A DNA stretch of 64,000 bases from Clostridium frigidicarnis (GTDB lineage Bacteria; Bacillota; Clostridia; Clostridiales; Clostridiaceae): contig NZ_FOKI01000005.1 in the NCBI RefSeq assembly GCF_900111985.1, positions 1 to 64,000 of the forward strand, read 5' to 3'. Below the pieces are notes generated by a model that did not search any database, was not told the origin of the DNA, and was given only the letters and a program-made list of their open reading frames with translations. The stretch's first letter is position 1, and every line of letters begins with the position of its first letter. The position numbers and the translations under genes were made by a program. Below, piece after piece: positions 1 to 10,024 of the stretch.

Positions 1-231
1 AAAGTAGTTCATGAAAGGATTCCAGTAAGGAGTCCTAATTACAATGCTTTTATTGAGTCATATCACAGATATCTTCAAGAAGAGTGCCTTAATAATGAAA
101 TGTATTGGAGCTTAAAAGAGTTAGAAATTGATTTAAATGATTATGTTTATAGATATAACCATGAAAGGATACATTCCTCTATAGGATATGTATCCCCACA
201 TGAATATTATAAAAATAAAATTTCAGCTTAA
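1..231 (+). CDS. IS3-family transposase, C-terminal fragment (cut by window edge)
   Basis: Frame 1 is open from the first base to a TAA at 229-231 and gives the last 76 residues of an integrase-core (DDE) transposase. The motif NAFIESYHRYLQEE is the typical IS3/IS150 OrfB segment holding the catalytic Glu (residue 19 of the fragment). It is followed by YNHERIHSSIGYVSPHEYY, the usual IS3 C-terminus. The N-terminal part and any OrfA lie outside the window, so I cannot say whether the copy is intact. The reading frame seen here has no interruption. The right end of the element probably lies within the next hundred bases, but I could not define its terminal inverted repeat. Confidence 0.85.
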   Translation, partial: KVVHERIPVRSPNYNAFIESYHRYLQEECLNNEMYWSLKELEIDLNDYVYRYNHERIHSSIGYVSPHEYYKNKISA

Positions 232-475
232 CTTAAAATTTTGAGAAAACTTTAGAATGAGTAACTTTAGTCCAGATAGCGGGGAGCAATCCGAGGATGA
301 AATCTTCTTAATAAGATTTCTAAAATAAAAATATTTTTTAAGAAAACCTGTGGTTTTCAACCTTGACTTTCCACTTTCAACACTCAACTTTCAACTTAAT
401 ATTAAGTGCAGCCAGCTAGTTTGTGCTCATTATAGCCACCAACCTTTAACATATACCTATTAAGAAAATTTCAGT
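232..475. other. Intergenic stretch after the IS element
   Basis: No gene seen. It contains a small hairpin at 299-320 (arms GAAATCTT/AAGATTTC) and a pyrimidine-rich repeat at about 356-396 made of CAACTTTC-like units. That repeat reappears inverted near 15030-15070. A GCCAGCTAGTTTG 13-mer at about 409-421 recurs, inverted, at about 54090. The IS right end should be in this stretch. Confidence 0.4.
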
Positions 476-2599
476 TTATCTTCTCCTTGCTTTTGCTTTA
501 CCTTTGCTACTTTTTCCTCTTTTATCGTCTCTTCTAGTTTCTTTAAAGTTACTATTTCCTCTTTTATCGTCTCTTCTAGTTTCTTTAAAGTTACTATTTC
601 CTCTCTTATCATCTCTTTTAGTTTCTTTAAAGTTGCTTGTTCCTCTTGAATCCTTTGATTTTGAGGTTTTACCTCTTGATTCTTTTCTATCATCCTGTGA
701 TTTATTTGATCCTCTAGAGTCTTTTCCGTTTTTAGTTTTTCCTCTAGAATTATCTTTAAAAGATGTATGTCTTTTTTCTGATGAAAAGCTGTGATTTCTA
801 CTGCCTTTTTCTCTTATTAAACATTTTGGTCCATTACCTATTAAATCTAATCTTCCTGCCTCAGTTAAAGCTTCATATACTAAAAGATAATTTTTAGGAT
901 TTCCAAATTGAAGAAGAGCTCTTTGCATAGCTTTTTCTTGTTTTGATTTTGGAACATATACTTCTTTCATAGTTAATGGATCTAAACCAGTGTAAAACAT
1001 TGTTGTTGATAATGTTCCTGGTGTTGGATAAAAATCTTGCACCTGTTCTGGTTGATATTTTATATCTCTTAAATATTCAGCAAGTTTTATTGCTGAATCT
1101 AATGTACTTCCTGGATGGCTTGACATTAAGTAAGGTATAATATATTGCTCTTTTCCTATTCTCTTATTAATTTTAAAGAATTTTTCTCTAAATCTTTCAT
1201 AGGTTGCTCCTGCTGGCTTACCCATGTATTTTAAAACTTCAGGTGCAACATGCTCTGGAGCAACCTTTAGCTGTCCACTTACATGATGTTCTATGAGCTC
1301 TCTTAAAAATCTATCATTTTTATCTGCCATAATATAGTCATATCTTAAACCTGAACGAACAAACACCTTTTTTACATTTGGTAGTTTTCTTACTTTTCTA
1401 AGTACTTCTAAATATTCACTATGATCAACATCCATGTTTTTACATGGTGCTGGATATAAACATTGCTTATCTTTACATGCTCCAAACTTTAACTGTTTTT
1501 TACAAGCTGGTTTTCTAAAGTTTGCAGTAGGGCCTCCTACATCATGGATATATCCCTTAAAGTCTTTAAGCTCTGTTATTTCTTTTGCTTCTTCCACTAT
1601 AGACTTTTCACTTCTACTTTGTACTATTCTACCTTGGTGGAATGTTATTGCACAGAATGAACAATTTCCAAAACATCCTCTTGAGCTAACTATACTGAAT
1701 TTAACTTCATTAATAGCAGCTATTCCACCTTCACTTTCATATATAGGATGATAATTTTTTTCATATGGTAGTGCGTAAACTTTATCTAACTCTTCTCTAG
1801 TCAATGGCATTTCCGGTTTATTTTGAACCACATATTTATTTGCATGCTTTTGAGCTAAGTTTTTTCCTATTACAGGATCTTGTTCTTCGTATTGAATTTT
1901 AAAAGCCTCTGCATATTTTTTCTTATCTGCACATATTTCTTTATATGATGGTATCTCAATATAGTCACTTACATTTTCTAGGTCATCAGCAATGTAACAA
2001 GTTCCTGGTATATGTCTTATATACTTTGCCTCAAATCCATCATTTAAGTAATTTGCAACTTCTACTATTTGCTTTTCACTCATTCCATAAACTAAAAGAT
2101 CAGCTCCGCTATCAATAAGCATTGATTTTCTTACCTTATCACTCCAATAATCATAGTGAGCAAATCTTCTAAGACTAGCCTCAATACCACCAATTACAAC
2201 ATTAGTGTGTTTATATGCCTCTCTTATTCTATTGCAATAAGCGATAGTAGCTCTATCAGGTCTTAATCCCATCTTTCCACCTGGGGAATAAAGATCCTTT
2301 TGTCTTAACTTTTTACTTACTGTATAATGATTAACCATGGAATCCATGTTTCCACCATTAACTAAAAAGCCCAATCTTGGCTCGCCTAATTTTTTAAAGT
2401 CTTCAGCATCTTTCCAATCTGGTTGAGCTATTATACCTACTTTATATCCTGCATCTTCTAAAACTCTAGAAATGATTGCCGTTCCAAAACTATGATGATC
2501 TATATAAGCGTCCCCTGTAACTATAACAAAGTCAACTTCATCCCATCCTCTTTCAATCATATCTTCTTTGCTAATTGGTAAAAATCTATTTTTAGTCAT
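476..2599 (-). CDS. ygiQ: YgiQ-family radical SAM protein with repetitive basic tail
   Basis: A 707-residue UPF0313/YgiQ-type protein. The radical SAM cluster motif CFGNCSFC lies at residues 309-316 inside [19 protein letters not shown], and further Cys-rich segments follow ([12 protein letters not shown]). The N-terminal part ([12 protein letters not shown]) is the family's B12-binding-like domain. The biochemical role of the family is not established. An SD sequence (GAGGAGAG) precedes the ATG. After about residue 600 the protein becomes a low-complexity Lys/Arg/Asp/Ser tail. It includes two exact 14-residue repeats of the [14 protein letters not shown] type encoded by 42-bp DNA repeats. 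This tail is longer than I expect for the family and may bind nucleic acid (inference). Confidence 0.9.
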   Translation of the reverse strand: MTKNRFLPISKEDMIERGWDEVDFVIVTGDAYIDHHSFGTAIISRVLEDAGYKVGIIAQPDWKDAEDFKKLGEPRLGFLVNGGNMDSMVNHYTVSKKLRQKDLYSPGGKMGLRPDRATIAYCNRIREAYKHTNVVIGGIEASLRRFAHYDYWSDKVRKSMLIDSGADLLVYGMSEKQIVEVANYLNDGFEAKYIRHIPGTCYIADDLENVSDYIEIPSYKEICADKKKYAEAFKIQYEEQDPVIGKNLAQKHANKYVVQNKPEMPLTREELDKVYALPYEKNYHPIYESEGGIAAINEVKFSIVSSRGCFGNCSFCAITFHQGRIVQSRSEKSIVEEAKEITELKDFKGYIHDVGGPTANFRKPACKKQLKFGACKDKQCLYPAPCKNMDVDHSEYLEVLRKVRKLPNVKKVFVRSGLRYDYIMADKNDRFLRELIEHHVSGQLKVAPEHVAPEVLKYMGKPAGATYERFREKFFKINKRIGKEQYIIPYLMSSHPGSTLDSAIKLAEYLRDIKYQPEQVQDFYPTPGTLSTTMFYTGLDPLTMKEVYVPKSKQEKAMQRALLQFGNPKNYLLVYEALTEAGRLDLIGNGPKCLIREKGSRNHSFSSEKRHTSFKDNSRGKTKNGKDSRGSNKSQDDRKESRGKTSKSKDSRGTSNFKETKRDDKRGNSNFKETRRDDKRGNSNFKETRRDDKRGKSSKGKAKARRR
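513..640. repeat. 42-bp tandem repeats inside the ygiQ 3' end
   Basis: Two exact and one diverged 42-bp direct repeats begin at 513, 555 and about 597. The unit length is a multiple of three, so the ygiQ frame stays open. An alternative same-strand frame also stays open and yields a spurious coiled-coil-like ORF (460-693). Confidence 0.85.
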
Positions 2600-3002
2600 A
2601 TACTCTCCTCTTATCTCTCGTTAACTTTATTAACTTGATAATTATATTCACTGTAAATTATAACCTTAAATATGCATGTCTTAATCTTGTTTTTAACTTA
2701 ATTTAACATAATACTTTTATACTGCATAAAATACTATTATAACTTATAAATTTCAAATTTAATATACTATACTATTTTAGGTAAACCTAATGATTTTTTC
2801 AATATATATTTTTAATTTAACTATAACATAATTTACTATAAAATATATTAAAACTAGGGATCCCACTAAATTATCCCTAGTTTTGTTTTATACCTCAACT
2901 TATTAATTTACATATATAAACTCTATAATTAGATTTAGGCACATTCAAAAATAACAACTTAGTATTCTAGTATATTTAATTAGTTATTTTCTTTCATGTT
3001 CC
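2600..3002. other. Intergenic region between MOSC gene and ygiQ
   Basis: A 403-bp AT-rich gap. It contains the promoter region of ygiQ near 2600-2700 (not resolvable), a terminator at 2850-2884, and copy A of the dispersed palindromic repeat at 2936-3005. No coding potential was seen. Confidence 0.5.
2850..2884 (-). terminator. Terminator after the moa/MOSC operon
   Basis: The arms AACTAGGGAT (2852-2861) and ATCCCTAGTT (2873-2882) form a perfect 10-bp stem. On the minus strand it is followed by a T-rich tract, so it ends transcription coming from the MOSC gene. Confidence 0.75.
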
Positions 3003-3005
3003 TTA
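2936..3005. repeat. Dispersed palindromic repeat, copy A
   Basis: About 70 bp, beginning TAGGCACATTCAAAAATAAC and ending TTATTTTCTTTCATGTTCC. The halves are complementary, and the core CTTAGTATTCTAGTATATTT matches copy C at 26081. It overlaps the MOSC stop codon. Confidence 0.75.
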
Positions 3006-3455
3006 CTCATGTATAACTTCTATAATATCTCCACTTTTAATTTTTCCACCTTTTAATACAATTGTAAAGATGCCTTCTTTTGGCATTACACATTTTCCAA
3101 CCTGTTTTTTTATTGCACAACCACTATGACATTCTTTACCTATTTGTGTAACCTCATGAAGTGTTTCTCCTATTTTAAGTTTAGTTCCAACAGGTAATTC
3201 ATATAAAATCATTCCCTCTGTGGTTAAATTCTCAGCAAATTTACCTGGTACTAATCCTTCAATTCCTATATTTCTCATTTTATCTATGCTTTCATTTCCA
3301 AGAAGACTTACTTGTCTATGCCAGTCTCCAGCATGGGCATCTCCTTTAAGTCCATGTCCTACTTCAAATACCCCATATTCTATTGGCTCTTTTATTACCC
3401 CTTTTTTATCACTTATGTTAACTGATATTACTTTTCCTAGCCTATTTTGTTCCAT
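3003..3455 (-). CDS. MOSC domain-containing protein
   Basis: A 150-residue stand-alone MOSC domain, the sulfurase C-terminal fold linked to molybdenum-cofactor sulfur transfer. The conserved Cys lies in the segment CHSGCAIKKQVGKC near residues 115-130, and LVPGKFAENLTTEG is a typical MOSC motif. It is the last gene of the minus-strand mogA-mobA-moaA-moaC run, 93 bp after moaC. Small MOSC proteins of this kind are common in clostridial Moco operons, sometimes fused to MogA. A plausible role is delivering or exchanging sulfur on the FdhF cofactor, but that is inference. The SD GGGGAG precedes the ATG. Confidence 0.85.
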   Translation of the reverse strand: MEQNRLGKVISVNISDKKGVIKEPIEYGVFEVGHGLKGDAHAGDWHRQVSLLGNESIDKMRNIGIEGLVPGKFAENLTTEGMILYELPVGTKLKIGETLHEVTQIGKECHSGCAIKKQVGKCVMPKEGIFTIVLKGGKIKSGDIIEVIHE

Positions 3456-3548
3456 CTTAACTCATCTCCCCTATTTATATAGTAATTTAAGTTGTATAAT
3501 CCTATAAAAGCGTACTATAAATACTATTTAATTATCTATACTATATTT

Positions 3549-4016
<468 letters not shown>

Positions 4017-4021
4017 ATAAA

Positions 4022-4978
4022 TTATCCTCCTATCTCAACCATATTTCTTCCTATATATTCTCCGTCCTCTAAATTATGAGTTTCTGGTTTTTTATTTATT
4101 TCATTAAGTATTAATTCCTTTATATCTTGTCCTCTTCTTAAAGGTGTCTTTAAGTCTAATTCCTCATTTGAATGAAGACAAAGTTTTAACTTTCCATCAC
4201 ATGTAAGTCTAACTCTATTACAATTTTCACAAAACTTACATGAAATAGGGCTTATAAGTCCTATCTTACCCTTTGAATTAGGCAATTTATAATACTTTGC
4301 TGGAGAGGATTTATCTTCTCTTGGAACTTCTTTTAATTCTTTTACTTTATCTAATACAATTGTATTTGGCATGAATTTTCCTAGAGACCATTCCTTGCAC
4401 TGTCCTATTGGCATAAGTTCTATGAATCTGATTTCCACATTATTATTTTTAGTTATATTTACAAGTTTCTCTATTTCATCATCATTGAAGCCTTTTGCTA
4501 AAACTACATTTATTTTTATTGGGTATATTCCTAATTTTAGTGCCTCTTCAATTCCATTTATTACCTCTTTAAGATCTCCACCTCTTGTAATATCTCTATA
4601 TTTCTTGGGATCTAAAGTATCTAAACTTATGTTTAATCTATTTACCCCTGATTCTTTTAGCTCTTTTGCATATTCCTTTAAGAGTGTTCCGTTAGTTGTT
4701 ATTGCAAAATCTTCTATTCCACTTATACTTCCTATTTTTTTTATAAGATTTAGTATATCTTTTCTTACTAGAGGTTCTCCACCTGTAATTCTAACCTTTT
4801 TTACACCTAATTCAACAAAAGTTTTTGTTATTTGTTCTATTTCCTCAAAAGTTAATACTTCACTATAATCTATTTTTTCAATTCCATCTTTAGGTATGCA
4901 ATACTTGCATCTTAAATTACATAAATCTGTAACAGATATTCTTAAATAATTTATATCTCGTCCATATGAATCCTTCAT
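4022..4978 (-). CDS. moaA: GTP 3',8-cyclase MoaA
   Basis: A radical SAM enzyme that starts molybdopterin synthesis from GTP. I start it at the ATG at 4978 (318 residues). GGAGG sits 5 nt upstream, and this ATG overlaps the mobA stop as TGATG, a translational-coupling arrangement. An upstream ATG at 4990 has no spacing for an SD. The N-terminal cluster motif CNLRCKYC is at residues 20-27. The C-terminal second cluster is [16 protein letters not shown], and the chain ends in the Gly-Gly tail typical of MoaA. It lies in the moa/mob operon serving the selenocysteine formate dehydrogenase. Confidence 0.96.
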   Translation of the reverse strand: MKDSYGRDINYLRISVTDLCNLRCKYCIPKDGIEKIDYSEVLTFEEIEQITKTFVELGVKKVRITGGEPLVRKDILNLIKKIGSISGIEDFAITTNGTLLKEYAKELKESGVNRLNISLDTLDPKKYRDITRGGDLKEVINGIEEALKLGIYPIKINVVLAKGFNDDEIEKLVNITKNNNVEIRFIELMPIGQCKEWSLGKFMPNTIVLDKVKELKEVPREDKSSPAKYYKLPNSKGKIGLISPISCKFCENCNRVRLTCDGKLKLCLHSNEELDLKTPLRRGQDIKELILNEINKKPETHNLEDGEYIGRNMVEIGG

Positions 4979-5652
4979 CATTTCCTCCATTTGTAAACTA
5001 ATCTAATTCTTTCATGTGCCTTAGCATAGCTACTTACATCTTCTTTTGTATTTAAATTTACAAACATATCTAATGTTGAATTAAATTTTTCTGCATATTC
5101 TTCATCTATATAAACAGCATTTATAGTATCGATAAGATATTTAATAGCTCTTTTATTGTCTAAAAGTTGTTTTTCAATATGTTCTATTATACTCTTTGAA
5201 TAGAACGCATTAAATGGTTCTATATTTCCATTTTTTCTTTTTGTTATACATGCATCTTTGTTAAGCTCTATTATATTTTTTTTCATAGCCCTTATATAAT
5301 TTAAATTTATATTAGGCATATCACAGGCTATAAAATATGAAAATTTACTACTACTAGTTTTAAGTCCTATATGGATTCCTCCTAATGGACCGCTTTCTTT
5401 TATCTCATCACAAACTACCCTGTATGACATGCTCTTATAAAACTCAGGTTTATTTGTCACAATTATTATTTCTCTAAACTCTTCTTTTAACTTATCACAT
5501 AGGACATCTAATATCCTTCTATTATTTATCTCTAGAAATTGTTTATCAAAACCCATTCTAGAACTTTTTCCTCCAGCAAGAATTATGGCTGTTTGTGCTA
5601 TTTCATTAAATCTTGTATCTTCTTTTAAATCCATATTTTTATTTTTTATCAT
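4978..5652 (-). CDS. mobA: Molybdenum cofactor guanylyltransferase MobA
   Basis: 224 residues. The N-terminal nucleotide-binding motif LAGGKSSRMGFDKQFLE and the CDMPN metal-site motif identify MobA, which adds GMP to molybdopterin to form the guanine dinucleotide cofactor used by DMSO-reductase-family enzymes such as FdhF. It starts 3 bp after mogA, and its TGA overlaps the moaA ATG. The SD in front of the chosen ATG is poor, so translation probably depends on coupling to mogA. ATG codon 7 is an alternative start. Confidence 0.93.
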   Translation of the reverse strand: MIKNKNMDLKEDTRFNEIAQTAIILAGGKSSRMGFDKQFLEINNRRILDVLCDKLKEEFREIIIVTNKPEFYKSMSYRVVCDEIKESGPLGGIHIGLKTSSSKFSYFIACDMPNINLNYIRAMKKNIIELNKDACITKRKNGNIEPFNAFYSKSIIEHIEKQLLDNKRAIKYLIDTINAVYIDEEYAEKFNSTLDMFVNLNTKEDVSSYAKAHERIRLVYKWRK

Positions 5653-5655
5653 AAG

Positions 5656-6144
5656 TTATCTAGCACACTCACTAGCTTTTCCTGTAAGTATTTCTAGTCC
5701 ATGCTGTAATGAATCAATAATATACTCTAAAGATTCTCTAACTGCCTTTGGACTTCCTGGTAAGTTAATTATTAGAGTTTTATTTCTAATTCCTGAAACA
5801 GCTCTTGAAAGCATGGCTCTTTTTGTAATAGTTAAACTATACATTCTTATAGCTTCTGATATTCCTGGAGCTAATTTATTTACTACACTTAATGTAGCTT
5901 CTGGAGTTACATCTCTTTCACTAAAACCAGTTCCCCCAGTTGTAAGTATTAAGTCAACTTTAATATTATCACTCATATGTATCATTTCTTTTGCGATAAT
6001 TTTCTTATCATCTGGAAGAACTATATATTTTTCAACCTTATAGTTTTTGCTTTTCACTATTTCCTCTATAACTTTTCCACTTTCATCAATTCTCTTATTT
6101 TCATATCCCTTGTCACTACAAGTTATTATTCCAATTTTAAACAT
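5656..6144 (-). CDS. mogA: Molybdopterin adenylyltransferase MogA/MoaB
   Basis: The start at 6144 gives 162 residues, the usual MogA/MoaB size. An SD-like GGAGG lies 11 nt upstream, whereas the ATG at 6171 has none. The motif TTGGTGFSERDVTPEA, with the Asp and Glu of the active site, and the INLPGSPKAV segment are diagnostic. The enzyme adenylates molybdopterin before MoeA-dependent molybdenum insertion. It is the first gene of a five-gene run (mogA, mobA, moaA, moaC, MOSC) with near-zero spacing, and it is separated from the hydrogenase genes by a 280-bp gap. Confidence 0.93.
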   Translation of the reverse strand: MFKIGIITCSDKGYENKRIDESGKVIEEIVKSKNYKVEKYIVLPDDKKIIAKEMIHMSDNIKVDLILTTGGTGFSERDVTPEATLSVVNKLAPGISEAIRMYSLTITKRAMLSRAVSGIRNKTLIINLPGSPKAVRESLEYIIDSLQHGLEILTGKASECAR

Positions 6145-6224
6145 ATCTATTTCATCCTCCATAAACATCATAATAGAATACCCTTATAACTTTTAATTTA
6201 AAAGCCACTGTATACTTAGTATAA

Positions 6225-6260
6225 TACCCTTGAGGAGTTTTTAAACTATCCCCAAGGGTA
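6225..6260. other. Stem-loop upstream of mogA
   Basis: The arms TACCCTTGAGGA and TCCCCAAGGGTA pair over 12 bp with one mismatch. No U-run follows on either strand, so it is either a weak terminator behind the second hydN or a leader structure of the mogA operon. Confidence 0.35.
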
Positions 6261-6351
6261 AACTTTATTTAACCACTACTATTGTTAATACTCACACTTC
6301 TCAAGTGGTATATAATCACTTCTCATCAACTGCAATTGCCATAATAAATAT

Positions 6352-6424
6352 ATAAGACACTTGAAAGAAAACACCAAGTCAAATAGACTAGCATACTGAC
6401 TTGTTATTTTTTTGAATGTGTATA
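6352..6424. repeat. Dispersed palindromic repeat, copy B
   Basis: It matches copy D closely: AACACCAAGTC / AAATAGACTAGCATACTGA / CTTGTTATTTTTTTGAATGTG. It lies just behind the second hydN stop codon. Confidence 0.75.
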
Positions 6425-6427
6425 ACT

Positions 6428-7000
6428 CTATTTAGCTATATTTGCAAGTTCCATAATAACCTGTTTTCTCTTATCTTTAACAGATTTTTCTACATCTTTA
6501 CCTTTAACTATTTTAAATGCGCCTGTTGGGCATATTTCTACACATGCAGGTCCACCTTGTCTTCCTTCACAAAGATCGCACTTATTGGCAATCATCTTTT
6601 CTTTAAAAAATAATTTGTTGTCTTTTTCCGATTTTAGCCCGTTTTGTATAACCTTTTCTCCATTTTTATAAGCTTCAACTAAATCTATAGCTCCAAAAGG
6701 ACAGGCCATAAGACAAGTTTTACATCCTATACAAGTATTTTTATCTATAGTTATAACTCCATTTTTATTAGTTATTGATCCATTTGGACATACATTTGCA
6801 CATGGAGCATCTTCACATTGTCTACATTGTATTGGAGCACTTACTTTAGCTGTTTTTACAACACTTAAACGAGGATTAAAGTCTATATTATTACTCTCTT
6901 GTGTGAATATATTTTTTTTTGAATGTGCAACAACACAAGCTACCTCACAAGTTCTGCATCCTATACACTTTTCAGGGTTTGCTACAACAAAAGTATTCAT
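6428..7000 (-). CDS. HydN-like four-cluster ferredoxin subunit (second copy)
   Basis: 190 residues with four CxxCxxC-type [4Fe-4S] motifs: CIGCRTCEVAC, CRQCEDAPCANVCP, CIGCKTCLMACP and CDLCEGRQGGPACVEICP. This is the HydN/HycB/FdhB electron-transfer subunit fold. The ATG overlaps the hydrogenase stop codon (TAATG), so the two are coupled. It is a paralogue of the gene at 8454. In hydrogen-dependent CO2 reductase and formate-linked hydrogenases, such subunits wire the formate dehydrogenase to the [FeFe] hydrogenase (established for that complex type, inferred here). Confidence 0.9.
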   Translation of the reverse strand: MNTFVVANPEKCIGCRTCEVACVVAHSKKNIFTQESNNIDFNPRLSVVKTAKVSAPIQCRQCEDAPCANVCPNGSITNKNGVITIDKNTCIGCKTCLMACPFGAIDLVEAYKNGEKVIQNGLKSEKDNKLFFKEKMIANKCDLCEGRQGGPACVEICPTGAFKIVKGKDVEKSVKDKRKQVIMELANIAK

Positions 7001-8379
7001 TATTTTTGCTCCTTTCTCATTCCGTACTTTGTATGTAATAAATTATGTGATTTATGACCTAATGGTTCTCCTAAATATTCATCATATATTTTTATTATGG
7101 CTGGATTTTCATGAGATTTTCTTATTTTCATATTAGAATCATGTTTATATATTGATTTTTTTCTACTCTTATATGCTATTTGTCTATGTTCATCTAAAAG
7201 TAATTTTGGCTGTCCGCCTCCACTTATACATCCTTCAGGACAAGTCATAACCTCTACAAAATGGTAATCACAAGTTCCATTTTTCACATCTTCAAGTAAA
7301 GATTTAACATACTTTAATCCTGAAACAACTGCTACTTTTAATTCAAGGCCTTCTATATTAACACTAGCAGTTCTTATTCCTTCACTTCCTCTTATAAATT
7401 CCAATTCTAAATTATCTATAGGCTTTTTAGTTATAAGCTCATATCCTGTTCTAATAGCCGCTTCCATAACTCCACCTGTAGAACCAAATATATTTCCTGC
7501 TCCAGTATAAGTTCCAAGTGGTGCATCAAACTCTTCATCTTGAAGATTTACAAAATCAATATTGGCTTCTTTTATTAAATGTGCTAACTCCCTAGTTGTT
7601 ATAACAACATCTACATCTTTATACCCACTACCATTCATCTCTTCTCTATCACACTCAAATTGCTTACATGTACAAGGCATTACTGCAACACTAAAAATCT
7701 TACTTGGATTTACTTTATCAATTTCAGCTCCATAAGTTTTAAACATTACCCCTGCCATTTGTTGAGGAGATTTACAACTTGAAAGATGGTTTAATAATTC
7801 TGGATAAGTATCTTCTGCAAATTTTACCCAAGCTGGACAACATGAAGTAAACATAGGAAGATTTTTTCCTTCTGTTACCCTCTTTATTAATTCGCTTCCT
7901 TCTTCCATTATAGTTAAATCCGCTGCAAAATTAGTATCATAAACTCTATCAAAATTTAATTTTCTAAGAGCTGCTGCTAATTTTCCTGGTGTTAAGCTTC
8001 CAAGGTCCATTCCAAACTCTTCTGCCAATGCCACTCTAACTGCTGGAGCACACTGTACAACCTTATAAGAATTACAATCACTTAATACTTTCTTAACCTT
8101 TATTGCTTGCCCTAAATTATAAGCAGCAAAAATAGGCTCCTTAACCCCCTCAAGGATTTTTCTTTCTTCTAATTTATCTTGTATATTTAAATCCATAGTA
8201 AGACTTGATGCGTAAACACTACATGTTTGTATACATTGTCCACATAAAACACATTTATCTGTATTTATTGATTGGGGTCTTCCTTGTTCGCCATCTATTG
8301 CATTCACAGGACAAACCTCAGCACAACGTCTGCATCCAGTACAAAGATCTTTATCTATATTAATTAAGTTAACATCCAT
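7000..8379 (-). CDS. [FeFe] hydrogenase catalytic subunit, formate-linked type
   Basis: 459 residues. The N-terminus has two [4Fe-4S] motifs (CTGCRRCAEVCP, CVLCGQCIQTC). The H-cluster signatures follow: TSCCPAWVKFAEDTYPE, MPCTCKQFEC and EVMTCPEGCISGGGQP. It is shorter than multi-domain clostridial HydA1 and matches the size of HydA2 of formate-linked complexes. It is sandwiched between two HydN genes and downstream of fdhF/fdhD, so it most likely forms a soluble complex with FdhF that interconverts formate and H2 + CO2. The maturases HydE/F/G are not in this window. Confidence 0.92.
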   Translation of the reverse strand: MDVNLINIDKDLCTGCRRCAEVCPVNAIDGEQGRPQSINTDKCVLCGQCIQTCSVYASSLTMDLNIQDKLEERKILEGVKEPIFAAYNLGQAIKVKKVLSDCNSYKVVQCAPAVRVALAEEFGMDLGSLTPGKLAAALRKLNFDRVYDTNFAADLTIMEEGSELIKRVTEGKNLPMFTSCCPAWVKFAEDTYPELLNHLSSCKSPQQMAGVMFKTYGAEIDKVNPSKIFSVAVMPCTCKQFECDREEMNGSGYKDVDVVITTRELAHLIKEANIDFVNLQDEEFDAPLGTYTGAGNIFGSTGGVMEAAIRTGYELITKKPIDNLELEFIRGSEGIRTASVNIEGLELKVAVVSGLKYVKSLLEDVKNGTCDYHFVEVMTCPEGCISGGGQPKLLLDEHRQIAYKSRKKSIYKHDSNMKIRKSHENPAIIKIYDEYLGEPLGHKSHNLLHTKYGMRKEQK

Positions 8380-8453
8380 TTTTTATCCTCCATGTATTCT
8401 TATGACTTAACACTAAGTGATTCTTAGCTTAAGATTAACTTCACTTAAAATTA

Positions 8454-9041
8454 TTACTTATAGCCACATATTGTTTGCATTAAACTTTCTGCTGCCTTTA
8501 TATTACGATGTTTTTTTTCATTCTTTGGAGTTACAAGTGTTAATGCACTCTTAGGGCAAGCTTTTATACATGCTTGCTCTCCACTCTCTTTGCATAAATC
8601 ACATTTATAAGCTATAATTTTTTTTGCATTTTCTAAAGTTTCTTCTCCAAACTCTTTTAAATTGTTCTGTATAACTTCTTGTCCATTATCATACTGTGGC
8701 ATTAATTCTATAGCACCAAAAGGGCATGAAATAATACAGCTTTTGCATCCTATACATGCATTTTCATCCACAATTATAGAACCATTTTCTTGTTTTATAG
8801 CTCCAATTGGACAACTATTAGCACAAGGAGCATCCTCACAATGTCTACATTGGATAGGCATTACAAATTTATCTGTTTTTATAGTATATAATCTTGGCAC
8901 AATTGGAGTTGTAACTGTCCCTGCTACATATCCAACATTGTTATTTTTATTGTGCACTGCAAAACAAGCTACTTCACAAGCTTTACATCCTATACACTTC
9001 TTAGGATTAGCTACAACAAAAGAATTAAGTGTAGTTTTCAT
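8454..9041 (-). CDS. HydN-like four-cluster ferredoxin subunit (first copy)
   Basis: 195 residues from the ATG at 9041 (an upstream GTG at 9053 has no usable SD). The four cluster motifs CIGCKACEVACF, CRHCEDAPCANSCP, CIGCKSCIISCP and CDLCKESGEQACIKACP correspond one to one with those of the gene at 6428. The extra N-terminal residues VGYVAGTVTTPIVP mark it as the longer paralogue. It lies between fdhD and the hydrogenase. It probably mediates electron flow between FdhF and the hydrogenase. Confidence 0.88.
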   Translation of the reverse strand: MKTTLNSFVVANPKKCIGCKACEVACFAVHNKNNNVGYVAGTVTTPIVPRLYTIKTDKFVMPIQCRHCEDAPCANSCPIGAIKQENGSIIVDENACIGCKSCIISCPFGAIELMPQYDNGQEVIQNNLKEFGEETLENAKKIIAYKCDLCKESGEQACIKACPKSALTLVTPKNEKKHRNIKAAESLMQTICGYK

Positions 9042-9181
9042 AACTCTTATCACCTTTCATTTATGTTTATTTTAGTCTATAAGTTCTAATTAATAAAATT
9101 CATAATTTGCTAACTTACATTGTTATGAATTACTAAAATCACAGTTTAAATTCAAATGAATAAACTTTTTCAAAACATATT

Positions 9182-9973
9182 TTAGTTATTTTCAATTATT
9201 CTATCCCCATTAGCATATATATTCATTCTATTCCCTCTAACAAATCCAACTAAAGTTATATTAAGCTTTTTTGCAAGGCCTAAAGATAAACTAGTTGGAG
9301 CTGATTTTGATATAATAATAGGAATTTCAAGTCTAGCAGCTTTTAATATCATTTCAAGTGATACTCTTCCGCTAAGTATCATTATTTTATCTTTTAAATT
9401 TATACTTTTAATAATCGATGAACCTATAACCTTATCCATAGCATTGTGACGTGCAACATCCTCACATATTACTAAAACATCATCCTCATCACACAAAGCT
9501 ATTGTATGCACTCCCCCTGTATTTTTAAAGGTACTGGAGTGATTAAGATTTTTATTCATAAATTCGTATATCTTTTTCTTTTGTATTTTAACTTTTGTAC
9601 TTATAGCATTGCATGACATTGACTCTAAAAACTCTTTAACGTTATCCTCATAACTCATATTGTTATCTTGAATTTCAAGCTTCTTGCATTGAAACTTGTT
9701 TATTTTTAAGTGACCCTTTGTTTCAACTTGTGCAATTCCCATACTTTCATCAATATTTATTTTTTCTATTTCATTTAAATCCTTAATTAATTCTTCCGTT
9801 CTAAAAAAACCTATAACTAGTTCTTTAAGATTTTCTGGACTACATAAAAGAGTTGCAAGCTTTTCTTTATTAAGAAATATAGTTAAAGGATACTCACAAA
9901 CTATTGATTCTTCACAAATATATTCCTTATCTTCTTCTAACTTTATGACATTACATTTCAATATTTTATCCAT
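9182..9973 (-). CDS. fdhD: Formate dehydrogenase accessory sulfurtransferase FdhD
   Basis: 263 residues. FdhD transfers sulfur from a cysteine desulfurase to the Mo-bis-MGD cofactor and is needed for formate dehydrogenase activity. Recognisable segments are the Cys-bearing stretch ending MSCNAI near residue 125, the HNAMDKVIG motif, SGRVSLEMILKAARLEIP and the C-terminal GFVRGNRMNIY. The SD TAGGAG lies before the ATG. It sits between mobB and the first hydN, which supports dedicated service to the selenocysteine FdhF upstream. Confidence 0.93.
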   Translation of the reverse strand: MDKILKCNVIKLEEDKEYICEESIVCEYPLTIFLNKEKLATLLCSPENLKELVIGFFRTEELIKDLNEIEKINIDESMGIAQVETKGHLKINKFQCKKLEIQDNNMSYEDNVKEFLESMSCNAISTKVKIQKKKIYEFMNKNLNHSSTFKNTGGVHTIALCDEDDVLVICEDVARHNAMDKVIGSSIIKSINLKDKIMILSGRVSLEMILKAARLEIPIIISKSAPTSLSLGLAKKLNITLVGFVRGNRMNIYANGDRIIENN

Positions 9974-10024
9974 ATAATAATCTCCTAATATCTACATCAT
10001 TATAATAATATATAATTTTTTTAA

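Noticed and set aside
513-640. CRISPR-like direct repeats
   Set aside because: The repeats are contiguous 42-bp coding units without spacers.
460-693. 77-codon minus-strand ORF with [10 protein letters not shown] repeats, looking like a coiled-coil protein
   Set aside because: It is an alternative frame of the 42-bp repeats inside ygiQ, with no SD and no independent conservation signal.
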